Counted from the stretch's first letter, positions 10,413-18,809 are shown. The stretch: DNA of 35,233 nucleotides from Sphingomonas sp. (GCF_026460985.1 NZ_JAPKNM010000105.1:1-35233); one strand, 5' to 3'. Notes: generated by a model from the letters alone, not told the origin. Numbers and translations: made by a program.

Positions 10413-11566
10413 AGAACGCAGTCCTTAACTCGCTCGCCCGCATACGCCCTCGCCGCGGCGTCGATCGCCAGCACGGCATCCAGCGAGTCCGGGGCGGCCG
10501 GGTCGTAGCGCGCCAGCGTATCGGCAACGATTGCGGCAATTTCAAGAAATCCCACCCGCCCCGCGAGGAAAGCAGCGACGGCAACCTCATTGGCGGCATT
10601 GAGGATCGCCGGTCGCGCGCCACCCGCCACGAGCGCGTCGCGGGCCAGCGTCAGGGCTGGGAAGCGCACGGGATCGGGCGCCTCGAAGTCGAGCCGGCCG
10701 ATGCGCGCGAGATCGAGGGGCTCGCACGGCGTCTTCATCCGCTCGGGCCAGGCCAGCGCATAGGCGATGGGCGTGCGCATGTCCGGCGTGCCGAGCTGCG
10801 CCAGCACCGACCCATCGACATATTCGACCATCGAATGCACCACCGACTGGGCGTGCACCAATATGTCGAGCTGATCCGCGCTCACCGGAAAGAGATGAAA
10901 GGCCTCGATGAGTTCGAGCCCCTTGTTCATCATCGTCGCCGAATCGACCGATATCTTCGCGCCCATCGACCAATTGGGATGCGCCACCGCCTGTGCCGGC
11001 GTGATCGCGCGCATCTGATCGAGCGGTGTGGCGCGAAACGGACCGCCGCTGGCGGTGAGGACGATCTTGCGGACGCTCTTGGGTGCGGTCCGGTCGAGGC
11101 ACTGGAAGACGGCATTGTGCTCGGAATCGACGGGCAGCAGCGTCGTGGCGTGCGCGCGGGCGGCCGCCATCATGACGTCGCCCGCGGAAACCAACGCCTC
11201 CTTGTTGGCCAGCGCGACCGTTCCCCCGGCTTCGAGCGCTGCCATCACCGGCTTGAGCCCGGCGGTGCCGACGATCGCGGCCATCGTCCAGTCCGCGCCC
11301 AGGCGTGCAGCCTCGCAGACCGCATCGGCCCCTGCCCGCGCCTCCACGCCGCTTCCGGCAAGCGCATCGCGGAGTGCGTCGAGGCGGCTCTCGTCCGCGA
11401 CCACCGCCAGCTTCGCGCGCGTGCGGATCGCGGCGGCGGCCAGCTTGTCGACGTCGCGATTGGCAGTGAGCGCGAGGACTTCGAACTGTCCGGGCGCGCG
11501 CTCGATCAGGTCGAGCGTGGAGCTCCCCACCGATCCGGTCGCGCCGAGGATCGTCACGCGTTTCAT
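10409..11566 (-). CDS. dxr: 1-deoxy-D-xylulose 5-phosphate reductoisomerase
   Basis: Second step of the MEP isoprenoid pathway, converting DXP to MEP with NADPH. At 385 residues it is full length. The N-terminal Rossmann motif GATGSVGSSTLDLI is at about 8-21, LANKEALVSAG marks the NADPH/substrate border, and the metal and substrate loops follow in PVDSEHNAVFQCL, ASGGPF and ATMMNKGLELIEA. The ATG at 11566 overlaps the cdsA stop as ATGA. ispE, another MEP-pathway gene, is also in this window (33969-34775), in a separate cluster. The product feeds undecaprenyl phosphate synthesis by the neighbouring uppS. Confidence 0.98.
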   Translation of the reverse strand: MKRVTILGATGSVGSSTLDLIERAPGQFEVLALTANRDVDKLAAAAIRTRAKLAVVADESRLDALRDALAGSGVEARAGADAVCEAARLGADWTMAAIVGTAGLKPVMAALEAGGTVALANKEALVSAGDVMMAAARAHATTLLPVDSEHNAVFQCLDRTAPKSVRKIVLTASGGPFRATPLDQMRAITPAQAVAHPNWSMGAKISVDSATMMNKGLELIEAFHLFPVSADQLDILVHAQSVVHSMVEYVDGSVLAQLGTPDMRTPIAYALAWPERMKTPCEPLDLARIGRLDFEAPDPVRFPALTLARDALVAGGARPAILNAANEVAVAAFLAGRVGFLEIAAIVADTLARYDPAAPDSLDAVLAIDAAARAYAGERVKDCVL

Positions 11567-12339
11567 CGCGGCAACACCAGTACGAGCAATGCCGCCACCG
11601 GGGCAACCGCCACCAGGCCGTCGAGCCGGTCCATGATCCCGCCATGGCCGGGGAGCAGGTTGCCCGAATCCTTCACCCCGGCCTCGCGCTTGAGATGACT
11701 CTCATAGAGGTCGCCGAGCTGCGCGAGCATCGCGAGCACCGGCGTGGCGATGGCGAGCGGCACCGGAAGCCCGAGCCAGACCAGCAATGCGGCGAAGATC
11801 CCCGCGGCAGCGACACCGCCGATGAAGCCGGCCCAGGTCTTGTTGGGGCTGATCTGGGGGGCCAGCTTCGGCCCACCGATCGCGCGGCCCGCGAAATAGG
11901 CGCCGCTGTCGCATGCCCAGACGAGCGCCATCGCCCAGAAGGTGTAGAGCAGCCCGTGCGGCTCCTCCATGCGCAGAGTCAGCAGAGCAAGGACCGGGAG
12001 CCCCACATAGAGCACGCCGCTGGCGAGCCGGCCGCTACGGGTCACCGCGGCGACGAAGAAAGCCGCACCGATCACCAGACCCAGCGCAAGGAAGCCCGGA
12101 CCTGCGGCCAGGCCCGGGGCCATGATCGCCAGCGGAACCGTCAGGGCATATTGCGAGAGCCGTTTGTGCTGCAGGGTCGCGCCACTGAGATCGGCCCATT
12201 CGCCCATCATCAGCAGCCCGATCGTCGCGATCACCAGCCAAAAGCCGAGCCCCCCTACCCAGAGCGCGACGGCGGCGAGCCCAATGAGCACGATGGCGAC
12301 GAGCAGACGCGTCGCGAGATCCGATCCGGACTTGGTCAC
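11563..12339 (-). CDS. cdsA: Phosphatidate cytidylyltransferase CdsA
   Basis: Makes CDP-diacylglycerol from phosphatidate and CTP, the substrate of PssA encoded nearby. The integral membrane protein has 258 residues and several hydrophobic segments. Near the C-terminus is the family signature: SHLKREAGVKDSG followed by LLPGHGGIMDRLDG. The start is GTG 12339, which overlaps the uppS TGA as GTGA. The frame stays open for hundreds of bases upstream, but that part is antisense-like coding over uppS and should not be included. At its 3' end it overlaps dxr by four bases. This strongly coupled arrangement suggests a single polycistronic message. Confidence 0.96.
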   Translation of the reverse strand: MTKSGSDLATRLLVAIVLIGLAAVALWVGGLGFWLVIATIGLLMMGEWADLSGATLQHKRLSQYALTVPLAIMAPGLAAGPGFLALGLVIGAAFFVAAVTRSGRLASGVLYVGLPVLALLTLRMEEPHGLLYTFWAMALVWACDSGAYFAGRAIGGPKLAPQISPNKTWAGFIGGVAAAGIFAALLVWLGLPVPLAIATPVLAMLAQLGDLYESHLKREAGVKDSGNLLPGHGGIMDRLDGLVAVAPVAALLVLVLPR

Positions 12340-13067
12340 AAGCCTCCGAAACGCCGCTGACGCTGGCCGAACTGGTCGAGCGCGGCGGCTAGTGCCTTCT
12401 CGTCGAAATCGGGCCACAGCGTATCGACGAAGAGCAATTCGGCATAGGCGGCCTGCCATAGCAGGAAGTTCGACAGCCGATGCTCGCCCGAGGTACGGAT
12501 GAGCAGGTCGAGCGGCGGCAGATCGGCCGTCTCGAGCTCGGCCTCGAAGTGCGCCTCGTCGATCGCGGCGGGATCGAGCGCGCCGTCGCGCGCCTGTTCG
12601 GCGAGGCGGCGGGTGGCGGCGAGGATTTCGGCCTGCGCCCCGTAATTGAGCGCGATCACCAGGGTCGGCCCGGGGTTGGTGGCGGTGCGCGCGACGGCAC
12701 CTTCGATCATCGTCACGAGATCGGGCGCGAGCTCGCGCCAGCCGCCGATCACGCGCAGCTTGACGCCCTCCGACACCAGCTCGTCGAGCTCGCTCGCGAG
12801 AAAGTGCCGGAGCAGCCCCATCAGGTCCCGGACCTCGTCCTCTGGACGGCGCCAATTCTCCGAGGAGAAGGCGTAGAGCGTCAGCACCTCGATGCCGAGC
12901 TTGCGCGCGGCGCGGGCGATGCGGCGGACGCTCTCCACGCCCTGCTTGTGCCCCGCGATGCGCGGCAGGAAGCGCTTCTTGGCCCAGCGCCCGTTGCCGT
13001 CCATGATGATGGCGACGTGACGCGGAATCGTCTCCGAAGGAAGATCCGGGGAGGGTCTGGCGGCCAT
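12336..13067 (-). CDS. uppS: Isoprenyl transferase (undecaprenyl diphosphate synthase)
   Basis: Cis-prenyltransferase that extends farnesyl diphosphate to the C55 lipid carrier for peptidoglycan and surface polysaccharides. It is 243 residues long, with the catalytic motif IIMDGNGRWAK (Asp23), the GHKQG segment, the TLYAFSSENWRRP motif and the C-terminal diphosphate-binding region RTSGEHRLSNFLLWQ. All are standard for the family. The start ATG at 13067 is 39 bases after frr. It overlaps cdsA by four bases. Confidence 0.97.
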   Translation of the reverse strand: MAARPSPDLPSETIPRHVAIIMDGNGRWAKKRFLPRIAGHKQGVESVRRIARAARKLGIEVLTLYAFSSENWRRPEDEVRDLMGLLRHFLASELDELVSEGVKLRVIGGWRELAPDLVTMIEGAVARTATNPGPTLVIALNYGAQAEILAATRRLAEQARDGALDPAAIDEAHFEAELETADLPPLDLLIRTSGEHRLSNFLLWQAAYAELLFVDTLWPDFDEKALAAALDQFGQRQRRFGGL

Positions 13068-13106
13068 GTCAGGCGACCGCTCTCGAAAAGGGGCGAAGGC
13101 CCGGCG

Positions 13107-13664
13107 TCACTTGCCCAGGATTTCCTTTTCCTTGGACGCCGCCGCGGCGTCGATATCGGCGATCGTGCTGTCGGTCAGCTTCTGCACCTCGGTCTCGTGG
13201 CGCTTGCGCTCGTCCTCGCCGAACACGCCCTTCTTCTCGTCGGTCTTGAGGCTGTCATTGCCGTCGCGGCGGACATTGCGGACGGCGATGCGCGCCTTCT
13301 CGGCATATTGGCCGGCGAGCTTGGCGAGCTCCTTGCGGCGCTCCTCGGTCAGGTCCGGGATCGGCAGCCGCAGCGTCTGGCCGTCGACGATCGGGTTGAG
13401 CCCGAGGCCCGCTGAGCGGATCGCCTTGTCGACCGGGCCGACATTGGTCTTGTCCCACACCTGCACCGAGAGCATGCGCGGCTCGGGCGCCGAGACGCTG
13501 GCAAGCTGGTTGATCGGCATGTGCGAGCCATAGACCTCGACCGTCACCGGATCGAGCAAGGTGGTCGATGCGCGACCCGTGCGCAGGCCCTGGAGGTCGT
13601 GCTTGAGCGCCTCGACCGCGCCGGCCATGCGGCGCTCGAGATCTGCCTTGTCGTAAGCGGCCAT
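13107..13664 (-). CDS. frr: Ribosome recycling factor
   Basis: Works with EF-G to split post-termination ribosomes. It is 185 residues, the canonical length. The three-helix-bundle core shows GLRTGRAS near residues 26-33, the [14 protein letters not shown] hinge region, the [12 protein letters not shown] helix and the RRDGNDSLK motif. The ATG at 13664 is preceded by GGGGAGAG. It lies 15 bases after pyrH and is followed by uppS, the usual pyrH-frr-uppS order. Confidence 0.98.
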   Translation of the reverse strand: MAAYDKADLERRMAGAVEALKHDLQGLRTGRASTTLLDPVTVEVYGSHMPINQLASVSAPEPRMLSVQVWDKTNVGPVDKAIRSAGLGLNPIVDGQTLRLPIPDLTEERRKELAKLAGQYAEKARIAVRNVRRDGNDSLKTDEKKGVFGEDERKRHETEVQKLTDSTIADIDAAAASKEKEILGK

Positions 13665-13679
13665 TTTACGGCTCTCCCC

Positions 13680-14411
13680 TTATGCGGATACGGTTTCGTT
13701 CTGGACGATCGTCGAGGTACCCTCGCCGCGTAGCACGGCCGAGAGATTGCCCTCGTCGCGGATGTTGAACACCACGATCGGAATGTTGTTGTCACGGCAC
13801 AGCGCGACGGCCGAGGCATCCATCACCTTGAGATTGTCCGCGAGAACACGGTTATAACCCAATGATTCGTAGCGCTTTGCAGTAGGCACCTTCTTCGGAT
13901 CGGCATCGTACACGCCATCGACGCTGGTGCCCTTGAACAGCGCGTCGCAGTTCATCTCGGCGGCACGCAGCGCGGCGGTGGTGTCGGTGGTGAAGAAGGG
14001 CAAGCCGGTGCCGGCGGCGAAGATGACCACGCGGCCCTTCTCCATGTGCCGCTCGGCGCGCCGGCGGATATAGGGTTCGCACACGCTGGCCATCGGGATC
14101 GCCGACTGGACGCGCGTCTGGACTCCCGCCTTTTCGAGCGCGTTCTGCATCGCCAGCGCGTTCATCACGGTCGCGAGCATGCCCATATAGTCGGCGCTGG
14201 CGCGATCGAAGCCCTGCGCCGCGCCGGCAAGGCCGCGGAAGATGTTGCCGCCGCCGACCACCATGCAGACCTGCAGCCCGGTCTCGATCGCCTCCTTCAC
14301 TTCGGCCGCGACGCGGTCGCAGGTGGCGGGGTCGATGCCGAACTGGCCCTGCCCCATGAGGACCTCGCCCGAAAGCTTGAGGAGGATGCGATTGAAGCGG
14401 GGAGCGGTCAT
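13680..14411 (-). CDS. pyrH: Uridylate kinase (UMP kinase)
   Basis: Phosphorylates UMP to UDP in pyrimidine nucleotide synthesis. It is 243 residues, of the amino-acid-kinase fold. Key segments are [12 protein letters not shown] at the N-terminus (phosphate binding), the [10 protein letters not shown] loop around 51-60, [11 protein letters not shown], and the [16 protein letters not shown] substrate region followed by [13 protein letters not shown]. It starts at ATG 14411 with AAGG upstream. A strong hairpin (14442-14471) separates it from tsf, so it may have its own promoter or depend on readthrough. Confidence 0.98.
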   Translation of the reverse strand: MTAPRFNRILLKLSGEVLMGQGQFGIDPATCDRVAAEVKEAIETGLQVCMVVGGGNIFRGLAGAAQGFDRASADYMGMLATVMNALAMQNALEKAGVQTRVQSAIPMASVCEPYIRRRAERHMEKGRVVIFAAGTGLPFFTTDTTAALRAAEMNCDALFKGTSVDGVYDADPKKVPTAKRYESLGYNRVLADNLKVMDASAVALCRDNNIPIVVFNIRDEGNLSAVLRGEGTSTIVQNETVSA

Positions 14412-14441
14412 TTTAGCCTTGGGCTTGGGGCGGATAGCGAA

Positions 14442-14471
14442 GCGGCGCGGACCTTAGAGGTGCCGCGCCGC
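14442..14471 (-). terminator. Strong hairpin between tsf and pyrH
   Basis: GCGGCGCGG (14442-14450) pairs with CCGCGCCGC (14463-14471). Inside, ACCT (14451-14454) pairs with AGGT (14458-14461) around TAG, leaving one bulged G. This gives about 13 bp in all. Read on the minus strand it lies 58 bases after the tsf stop and is followed by TTCGCTATCC. It is a plausible partial terminator or attenuator for rpsB-tsf. A second, smaller stem is CGAGGCG (14504-14510) with CGCCTCG (14522-14528). Confidence 0.6.
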
Positions 14472-14529
14472 AGGAACAAGCGGAGATGCCGGGGACAGAC
14501 CGTCGAGGCGGAACGCCCCGGCGCCTCGC

Positions 14530-15459
14530 TTACTTGGTCAGGCCGGCGGTCGCAGCGACCTCGGCCGCGAAATCGCTCTCTTCCTTCTCGATGCCTTCGC
14601 CGAGCTGGAAGCGGACATAGTCCTTGAGCACGATCGACGCGCCGGCGTCCTTGCCCGCCTTGGCGATCACGTCGGCGACCGGAGTCTTGCCGTCCATCAC
14701 GAAGAGCTGGCTGAGCAGCGCGTTCTCCTTGGCGAACTTCTTGACCGCACCCTCGACCATCTTGGCGATGATCTCGGCCGGCTTGCCGCTCTCGGCAGCC
14801 TTCTCGGTCGCGATCTGGCGCTCGCGCTCCAGCGTCTCCTGGTCGAGACCGGTCTCGTCCAGCGCGAGCGGGAAGGCAGCGGCGATGTGCATCGCGACCT
14901 GCTTGCCGAGCGGCTCGAGCACATCGACGCCCGCATCGCTCTCGAGCGCGACCAGCACGCCGATCTTGCCGAGGCCCGGCGCGGCGGCGTTGTGGACGTA
15001 CGGGATCACCGCGCCGTTGGTCACTTCGACCTTCTTGGCGCGACGCAGCACCTGGTTCTCGCCGATCGTCGAGATGTTGTTGGTCAGCACTTCCTCGACG
15101 GTGCCGCCCTGCGGCAGCTGCGTGGCCTTGAGCGCATCGATATCGTCGCCCTTCTCGAGCGCGACCGCGGTAACGTCGCGGACGAAACCCTGGAAGATCT
15201 CGTTCTTGGCGACGAAGTCGGTCTGCGAATTGACCTCGACCGCGACGCCCTTGGTGCCGGCGACGGCGATGCCGACCAGACCCTCGGCAGCGGTGCGGCT
15301 CGACTTCTTGGCGGCGGCGGCGAGGCCCTTCGAGCGCAGCCAGTCGCTGGCGGCTTCGAGGTCGCCATTGGTCTCGGTGAGCGCCTTCTTGCAATCCATC
15401 ATGCCGGCGCCGCTCTTTTCGCGGAGCTCCTTCACGGCAGCTGCAGTGATCTCGGCCAT
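14530..15459 (-). CDS. tsf: Elongation factor Ts
   Basis: Guanine-nucleotide exchange factor for EF-Tu. The 309-residue product begins with the UBA-like domain ([19 protein letters not shown], about 9-27) and then shows the diagnostic TDFVAKN motif at 80-86 that contacts EF-Tu, followed by the two core subdomains. ATG 15459 is preceded by GAGGAAT. It lies 78 bases after rpsB on the same strand; that gap holds an imperfect GC-rich stem (about 15483-15515). Confidence 0.98.
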   Translation of the reverse strand: MAEITAAAVKELREKSGAGMMDCKKALTETNGDLEAASDWLRSKGLAAAAKKSSRTAAEGLVGIAVAGTKGVAVEVNSQTDFVAKNEIFQGFVRDVTAVALEKGDDIDALKATQLPQGGTVEEVLTNNISTIGENQVLRRAKKVEVTNGAVIPYVHNAAAPGLGKIGVLVALESDAGVDVLEPLGKQVAMHIAAAFPLALDETGLDQETLERERQIATEKAAESGKPAEIIAKMVEGAVKKFAKENALLSQLFVMDGKTPVADVIAKAGKDAGASIVLKDYVRFQLGEGIEKEESDFAAEVAATAGLTK

Positions 15460-15537
15460 GTTCTATTCCTCAGCTAAAAGTCGGGCGGAGCAGTGCGTTT
15501 TGCCCTGCCCCGCCCCCATTACGGTTGGATGACGGGC

Positions 15538-16374
15538 TCAGGCGTCGATCTGACGCTCGCCCTCTTCGGCCTGCTCGGGATCGGTCGCGGCGGCAGGAGC
15601 CTCGGGCTCCTCGACCACCGGAGCGGCGACCGCTTCCTCGACCGGGGGCTGCTCGGCGGCGCCGAAGTCATAGCCCTGGTTGCGCATCTGGTCCTGGCCG
15701 CCGCGGGTCGCGGCGATCGCCACGGCCTCGCAGTACAGGCGGATTGCGCGGCTCGCGTCGTCGTTCGCCGGAACCGGGAAGGCGATGCCGTCCGGGCTCA
15801 CGTTCGAATCGAGAATCGCGACCACGGGGATACCAAGCGTGTTGGCTTCCTTGATCGCCAGCTCTTCCTTGTTCGCGTCGATCACGAACATGATGTCCGG
15901 AACGCCGCCCATGTCGCGGATGCCGCCGAGCGAGAGCTCGAGCTTGTCGCGCTCGCGGGTGAGCTGGAGCACTTCCTTCTTGGTCAGGCCGTGCGTATCG
16001 CCCGAGAGCTGCTCCTCGAGGCTCTTGAGGCGCTTGATCGAGTTGCTGATCGTCTTCCAGTTGGTGAGCATGCCGCCCAGCCAGCGGTGGTTGACGAAAT
16101 GCTGGTTCGCGCGGCGTGCTGCCTCGGCGATCGGCTCCTGGGCCTGGCGCTTGGTGCCGACGAAGAGCACCTTGCCGCCGGCGGCGACGGTCGACGACAC
16201 GAACTCGAGCGCGCGCGCGAAGAGCGGCACGGTCTGCGAGAGATCGATGATGTGGACGCCGTTGCGGTCGCCGAAGATGTAGGGCTTCATCTTCGGGTTC
16301 CAGCGGTGGGTCTGGTGACCGAAGTGCGCGCCCGATTCGAGCAGCTGCTGCATGGTGACGACAGGTGCCGCCAT
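15538..16374 (-). CDS. rpsB: 30S ribosomal protein S2
   Basis: Small-subunit ribosomal protein that helps bind S1. It is 278 residues, with the family motifs [19 protein letters not shown] near the N-terminus, [34 protein letters not shown] and [12 protein letters not shown]. The last 35 or so residues are an acidic Ala/Glu/Pro-rich extension, common in alphaproteobacteria. I chose ATG 16374 because AAGGAG lies directly upstream and the protein then begins [10 protein letters not shown]. An upstream in-frame ATG at 16431 would add 19 residues without conserved features. This is the first gene of the long minus-strand cluster. Confidence 0.98.
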   Translation of the reverse strand: MAAPVVTMQQLLESGAHFGHQTHRWNPKMKPYIFGDRNGVHIIDLSQTVPLFARALEFVSSTVAAGGKVLFVGTKRQAQEPIAEAARRANQHFVNHRWLGGMLTNWKTISNSIKRLKSLEEQLSGDTHGLTKKEVLQLTRERDKLELSLGGIRDMGGVPDIMFVIDANKEELAIKEANTLGIPVVAILDSNVSPDGIAFPVPANDDASRAIRLYCEAVAIAATRGGQDQMRNQGYDFGAAEQPPVEEAVAAPVVEEPEAPAAATDPEQAEEGERQIDA

Positions 16375-16504
16375 AGGGATAACTCCTTCCGGTTGAGCCT
16401 CTGGGAAGCGAGTGACCAGGCTGAGCGCCATGGCACCGGTTTATGATGCTTCCCATGCGGGTTGAGGCGGCGCCCTTAGCCGAACTGCCACGCGCAGGCA
16501 AGTG

Positions 16505-16519
16505 GAACAAGTTCGGAAC
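16505..16519. promoter_or_regulatory. LexA (SOS) box 1, GAAC-N7-GAAC
   Basis: GAACAAGTTCGGAAC is an exact match to the direct-repeat LexA operator of alphaproteobacteria (GTTC-N7-GTTC on the other strand). It lies just upstream of the -35 at 16526 and closely resembles the recA operator at 33328-33342 (GAACAAGAGGGGAAC). Confidence 0.8.
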
Positions 16520-16525
16520 ATCGTG

Positions 16526-16554
16526 TTGACATGGGAACGTTAACGGAACATAAA
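16526..16554 (+). promoter_or_regulatory. Plus-strand promoter with -35 TTGACA and -10 CATAAA
   Basis: TTGACA (16526-16531) is a perfect -35, followed by a 17-base spacer and CATAAA (16549-16554), which matches TATAAT at four of six positions. Transcription would begin near 16561 and run into the 71-codon ORF. LexA box 2 fills most of the spacer and touches the -10, so repressor binding should block RNA polymerase. Confidence 0.65.
16535..16549. promoter_or_regulatory. LexA (SOS) box 2, GAAC-N7-GAAC
   Basis: GAACGTTAACGGAAC has the exact GAAC spacing of box 1 and the recA box. It starts 30 bases after box 1, close to three helical turns, so two LexA dimers could bind on nearly the same face. 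It overlaps the spacer and first base of the predicted -10. Confidence 0.78.
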
Positions 16555-16584
16555 GAGCCCAGAAGCGGGGCGTGAAACACCTCG

Positions 16585-16620
16585 CGGCGGGAAGCCGTTG
16601 AAATTGCCGGGTTCCCGCCG
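16585..16620 (+). other. Leader hairpin upstream of the small membrane ORF
   Basis: CGGCGGGAA (16585-16593) pairs with TTCCCGCCG (16612-16620) around an 18-base loop, within the predicted 87-base leader and 16 bases before the GGAG ribosome site. It may affect translation or mRNA stability. No T-run follows, so it is not an obvious terminator. Confidence 0.5.
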
Positions 16621-16647
16621 GCCGCGTGCGGAAATTGGAGCCGAACG

Positions 16648-16863
16648 ATGACTGGATTCGCTGTTGCAGTGTTGTTCGGCGCCACCTTCGCGACGGCGGG
16701 CTGGGCGCTCTATGCCAGCATCCGTCCACAGTTCCACCGCTTCGCCGACCTGTTTCGCCCGACATCCATGCTGCCCGCGCTGCCGCCGCGGCTGAGCCGG
16801 GTTACGGTGCGGGCAGTTCCGGCTCGGCTGGCGGCACGGGCGCCGCTGCGCGCAGCCGCATGA
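16648..16863 (+). CDS. Predicted SOS-regulated small membrane protein (71 residues)
   Basis: I do not recognise a family. ATG 16648 has GGAG seven bases upstream. Residues 2-23 form one strongly hydrophobic helix (GFAVAVLFGATFATAGWALYA), followed by a basic Pro/Arg/Ala-rich tail, so the protein is probably a single-pass inner-membrane protein with the tail in the cytoplasm. The promoter upstream carries two LexA-type boxes, predicting induction by DNA damage. SOS-induced single-helix proteins such as Caulobacter SidA block division by binding FtsW/FtsN; an analogous role here is inference from size, topology and regulation only. The last 62 bases are antisense to the 3' end of pssA, which may explain the low-complexity tail. 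Confidence 0.65.
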   Translation: MTGFAVAVLFGATFATAGWALYASIRPQFHRFADLFRPTSMLPALPPRLSRVTVRAVPARLAARAPLRAAA

Positions 16864-17617
16864 TCCTGCGATAGCTGCGCACGCTGAACGGGATCGTCGC
16901 CAGATAGGCGATGGCGAGCAGCGCAAGCGTCGGCCAGGGCGCCGAAACCAGGGCCGCGACGAACACCACCAGCAGCGCCACAGCCTCGAAGCGGATCCGC
17001 TGGCGGATCCGGGCGGTCGGCGCATAGGTGGCGATGCTCGAGATCAGCAGCAGCGCGACGAACGCCGTCCAGACCGCGATCACGACGGGCATGCGGATCA
17101 CCGCCTCGCCCGTCCACAGCCACAGATAGAGCGGCGTCATCGCCAGCAGGGCACCTGCCGGCGCGGGAACGCCGGTGAGGAAGCCGGCCGATTTGTGCGG
17201 CTGATGCTCCTGGTCGATATTCGCGTTGAACCGCGCAAGGCGCAGCGCGCAGAACAGCGCCAGCAGCAGCGCGATCATCCAGCCGAACTGGCCGAGGCCG
17301 TTCAACGACCAGAGATAGAGGATCAGCGCCGGCGCCACGCCGAACGAGATCGCATCGGAGAGGCTGTCGAGCTCGGCGCCGAAGCGGCTCTCCGCGCGCA
17401 CCAACCGGGCGATCTTGCCGTCGAGCCCGTCGAACACCGCGGCGGCCAGCACCAGCAGCACCGCGACTTCCCAATTCTCGAGGATCGCGAAACGAATCGC
17501 CGTCAGGCCCGAGCAGAGCGCGAGCGCAGTGACGGTGTTCGGCAGGACCGCGCGGAGGGGAATGCCGCCTTCGCGGCGCGGTCGCCTTGGAAGCCTGCCC
17601 GCGCGGGGCGGCCTCAT
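16802..17617 (-). CDS. pssA: CDP-diacylglycerol-serine O-phosphatidyltransferase
   Basis: Transfers serine to CDP-diacylglycerol, making phosphatidylserine, the precursor of phosphatidylethanolamine. The membrane protein has 271 residues and carries the complete CDP-alcohol phosphotransferase signature, D-x2-DG-x2-AR-x8-G-x3-D-x3-D, with Asp63, Asp66, Gly67, Ala70, Arg71, Gly80, Asp84 and Asp88. About seven hydrophobic segments follow. The basic N-terminus (residues 1-20) is Arg/Pro-rich. The ATG at 17617 overlaps the psd TGA (ATGA), so psd and pssA are coupled. Its 3' end is overlapped in antisense by the small SOS-type ORF. Confidence 0.95.
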   Translation of the reverse strand: MRPPRAGRLPRRPRREGGIPLRAVLPNTVTALALCSGLTAIRFAILENWEVAVLLVLAAAVFDGLDGKIARLVRAESRFGAELDSLSDAISFGVAPALILYLWSLNGLGQFGWMIALLLALFCALRLARFNANIDQEHQPHKSAGFLTGVPAPAGALLAMTPLYLWLWTGEAVIRMPVVIAVWTAFVALLLISSIATYAPTARIRQRIRFEAVALLVVFVAALVSAPWPTLALLAIAYLATIPFSVRSYRRIMRLRAAAPVPPAEPELPAP

Positions 17618-18342
17618 TGCGCGATGCCGGTCGCGCGCGGTGCGCCCTTGCGCGCGAGGATGGTTTCGCCGGCAACGGCGCGCTGGCCCAACGCGACTTC
17701 GACGCCGTAGCTCTCGGGGATGAAGACGTCGACGCGACTGCCGAAGCGAATCAGCCCGACGCGCTGCCCGCCGACCACCATGTCGCCCGCCTTGACGAAG
17801 GCGACGATGCGACGCGCAACCAGCCCGGCGATCTGGGTGAAGCCGATCCGCAGGCCGTTCTTGTCCTCGACGATGATATACTGACGCTCATTCTCTTCGC
17901 TCGCCTTGTCGAAGTCGGCGTTCATGAACTTGCCGGCGATATAGATGACATGGCGGATCGTGCCGGTGATCGGCGTGCGATTGATGTGCACGTCGAACAC
18001 ACTCATGAACACCGAGACGCGCAGCATCGGTCCATCGCCAAGCGCATGCGGGCCCGAAAGCTCGGGAGGCAGGGTCACCGGCTCGATCATCGTGATGAGA
18101 CCGTCGGCGGGAGAGACGATCAGCCCCTCGCCCTGCGGCGTGACGCGCACGGGATCGCGGAAGAACGCCGCGACGCCGAGCGTCAGGAAGACGAGCGGCC
18201 AGGTGATGAAATCCCAGACGAACAGGCTGACGAACGCGATCGCGCCCGCGATCAGCACATATTTGCGCCCTTCGGGGTGGATGTCGGGGAAACGCCACTT
18301 CACGGTCGGGTTGCCGACGGGGGGCTTGTCGAGGGATGCCAT
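17614..18342 (-). CDS. psd: Phosphatidylserine decarboxylase proenzyme (short type)
   Basis: Converts phosphatidylserine to phosphatidylethanolamine using a pyruvoyl group made by self-cleavage. It is 242 residues, of the compact alphaproteobacterial type. There is a hydrophobic N-terminal pair of helices (about 28-60), [29 protein letters not shown] (the conserved catalytic His region), and the cleavage motif FGS, where Gly201-Ser202 is the predicted processing site and Ser202 becomes the pyruvoyl of the small alpha chain. It is coupled to pssA downstream, and both lie beside a phospholipid N-methyltransferase gene. Confidence 0.96.
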   Translation of the reverse strand: MASLDKPPVGNPTVKWRFPDIHPEGRKYVLIAGAIAFVSLFVWDFITWPLVFLTLGVAAFFRDPVRVTPQGEGLIVSPADGLITMIEPVTLPPELSGPHALGDGPMLRVSVFMSVFDVHINRTPITGTIRHVIYIAGKFMNADFDKASEENERQYIIVEDKNGLRIGFTQIAGLVARRIVAFVKAGDMVVGGQRVGLIRFGSRVDVFIPESYGVEVALGQRAVAGETILARKGAPRATGIAQ

Positions 18343-18404
18343 GCGGCGCGGTGTAGCGGCACATGGCCGTGTTTCCTAGACGGTGGCGCGAGTTTCCGTC
18401 CCGC

Positions 18405-18809
18405 TCATTGCTGCCACGGTTCGGTCACCGCGGGGATGCAATAACGCGCCTTGCCCACGCCGATCCCCCTGGGCACGACGATATCCTTCGATATCCCGCC
18501 GACCCGGTCGCATTCAGGCCCCGCGGTCACATTGTATCGCACGATTCGCCTGGTGTACTCGGGGCAAAGGTCCGAGCAGGTGTAGCTGATCACCACGGGC
18601 ACGCCGCGCAACATGCCGAGGGTGCGGGGCCAATCGTGCCGGCGCCCGCCGGAACGGGGATCGAACGGCTTCTTGACGAAGGCCAGCACCGCCGCATCGT
18701 CGATTTGCGGAAGCACATCCTCGCTGCTCAGCAATTCGGGGCGGGCGATCTCGGGGTCGCGTTGCATGGACGCAGGCAGCAGCAAGAGCGCAGTCAGTAT
18801 CGCGAGCAT
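18405..18809 (-). CDS. Secreted protein of unknown function with a CxxxC pair
   Basis: I do not recognise a family. It is 134 residues from ATG 18809, which has GGAGGG at a good distance; ATG 18827 (six residues longer) is the alternative. The N-terminus LAILTALLLLPASM is a signal peptide or anchor. The mature part contains YTCSDLCPEYTRRIVRYNV, a CxxxC pair, and later single cysteines at AGPECDRV and ARYCIPAV. It is extracytoplasmic, possibly disulphide-bonded. It precedes psd-pssA by 62 bases on the same strand, so it may be co-transcribed with phospholipid synthesis genes. Function is unknown. Confidence 0.65.
   Translation of the reverse strand: MLAILTALLLLPASMQRDPEIARPELLSSEDVLPQIDDAAVLAFVKKPFDPRSGGRRHDWPRTLGMLRGVPVVISYTCSDLCPEYTRRIVRYNVTAGPECDRVGGISKDIVVPRGIGVGKARYCIPAVTEPWQQ

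Noticed and set aside
16375..16431. A 19-residue N-terminal extension of rpsB from an upstream ATG
   Set aside because: The S2 family begins at the MAAPVV methionine, which has its own AAGGAG ribosome site.
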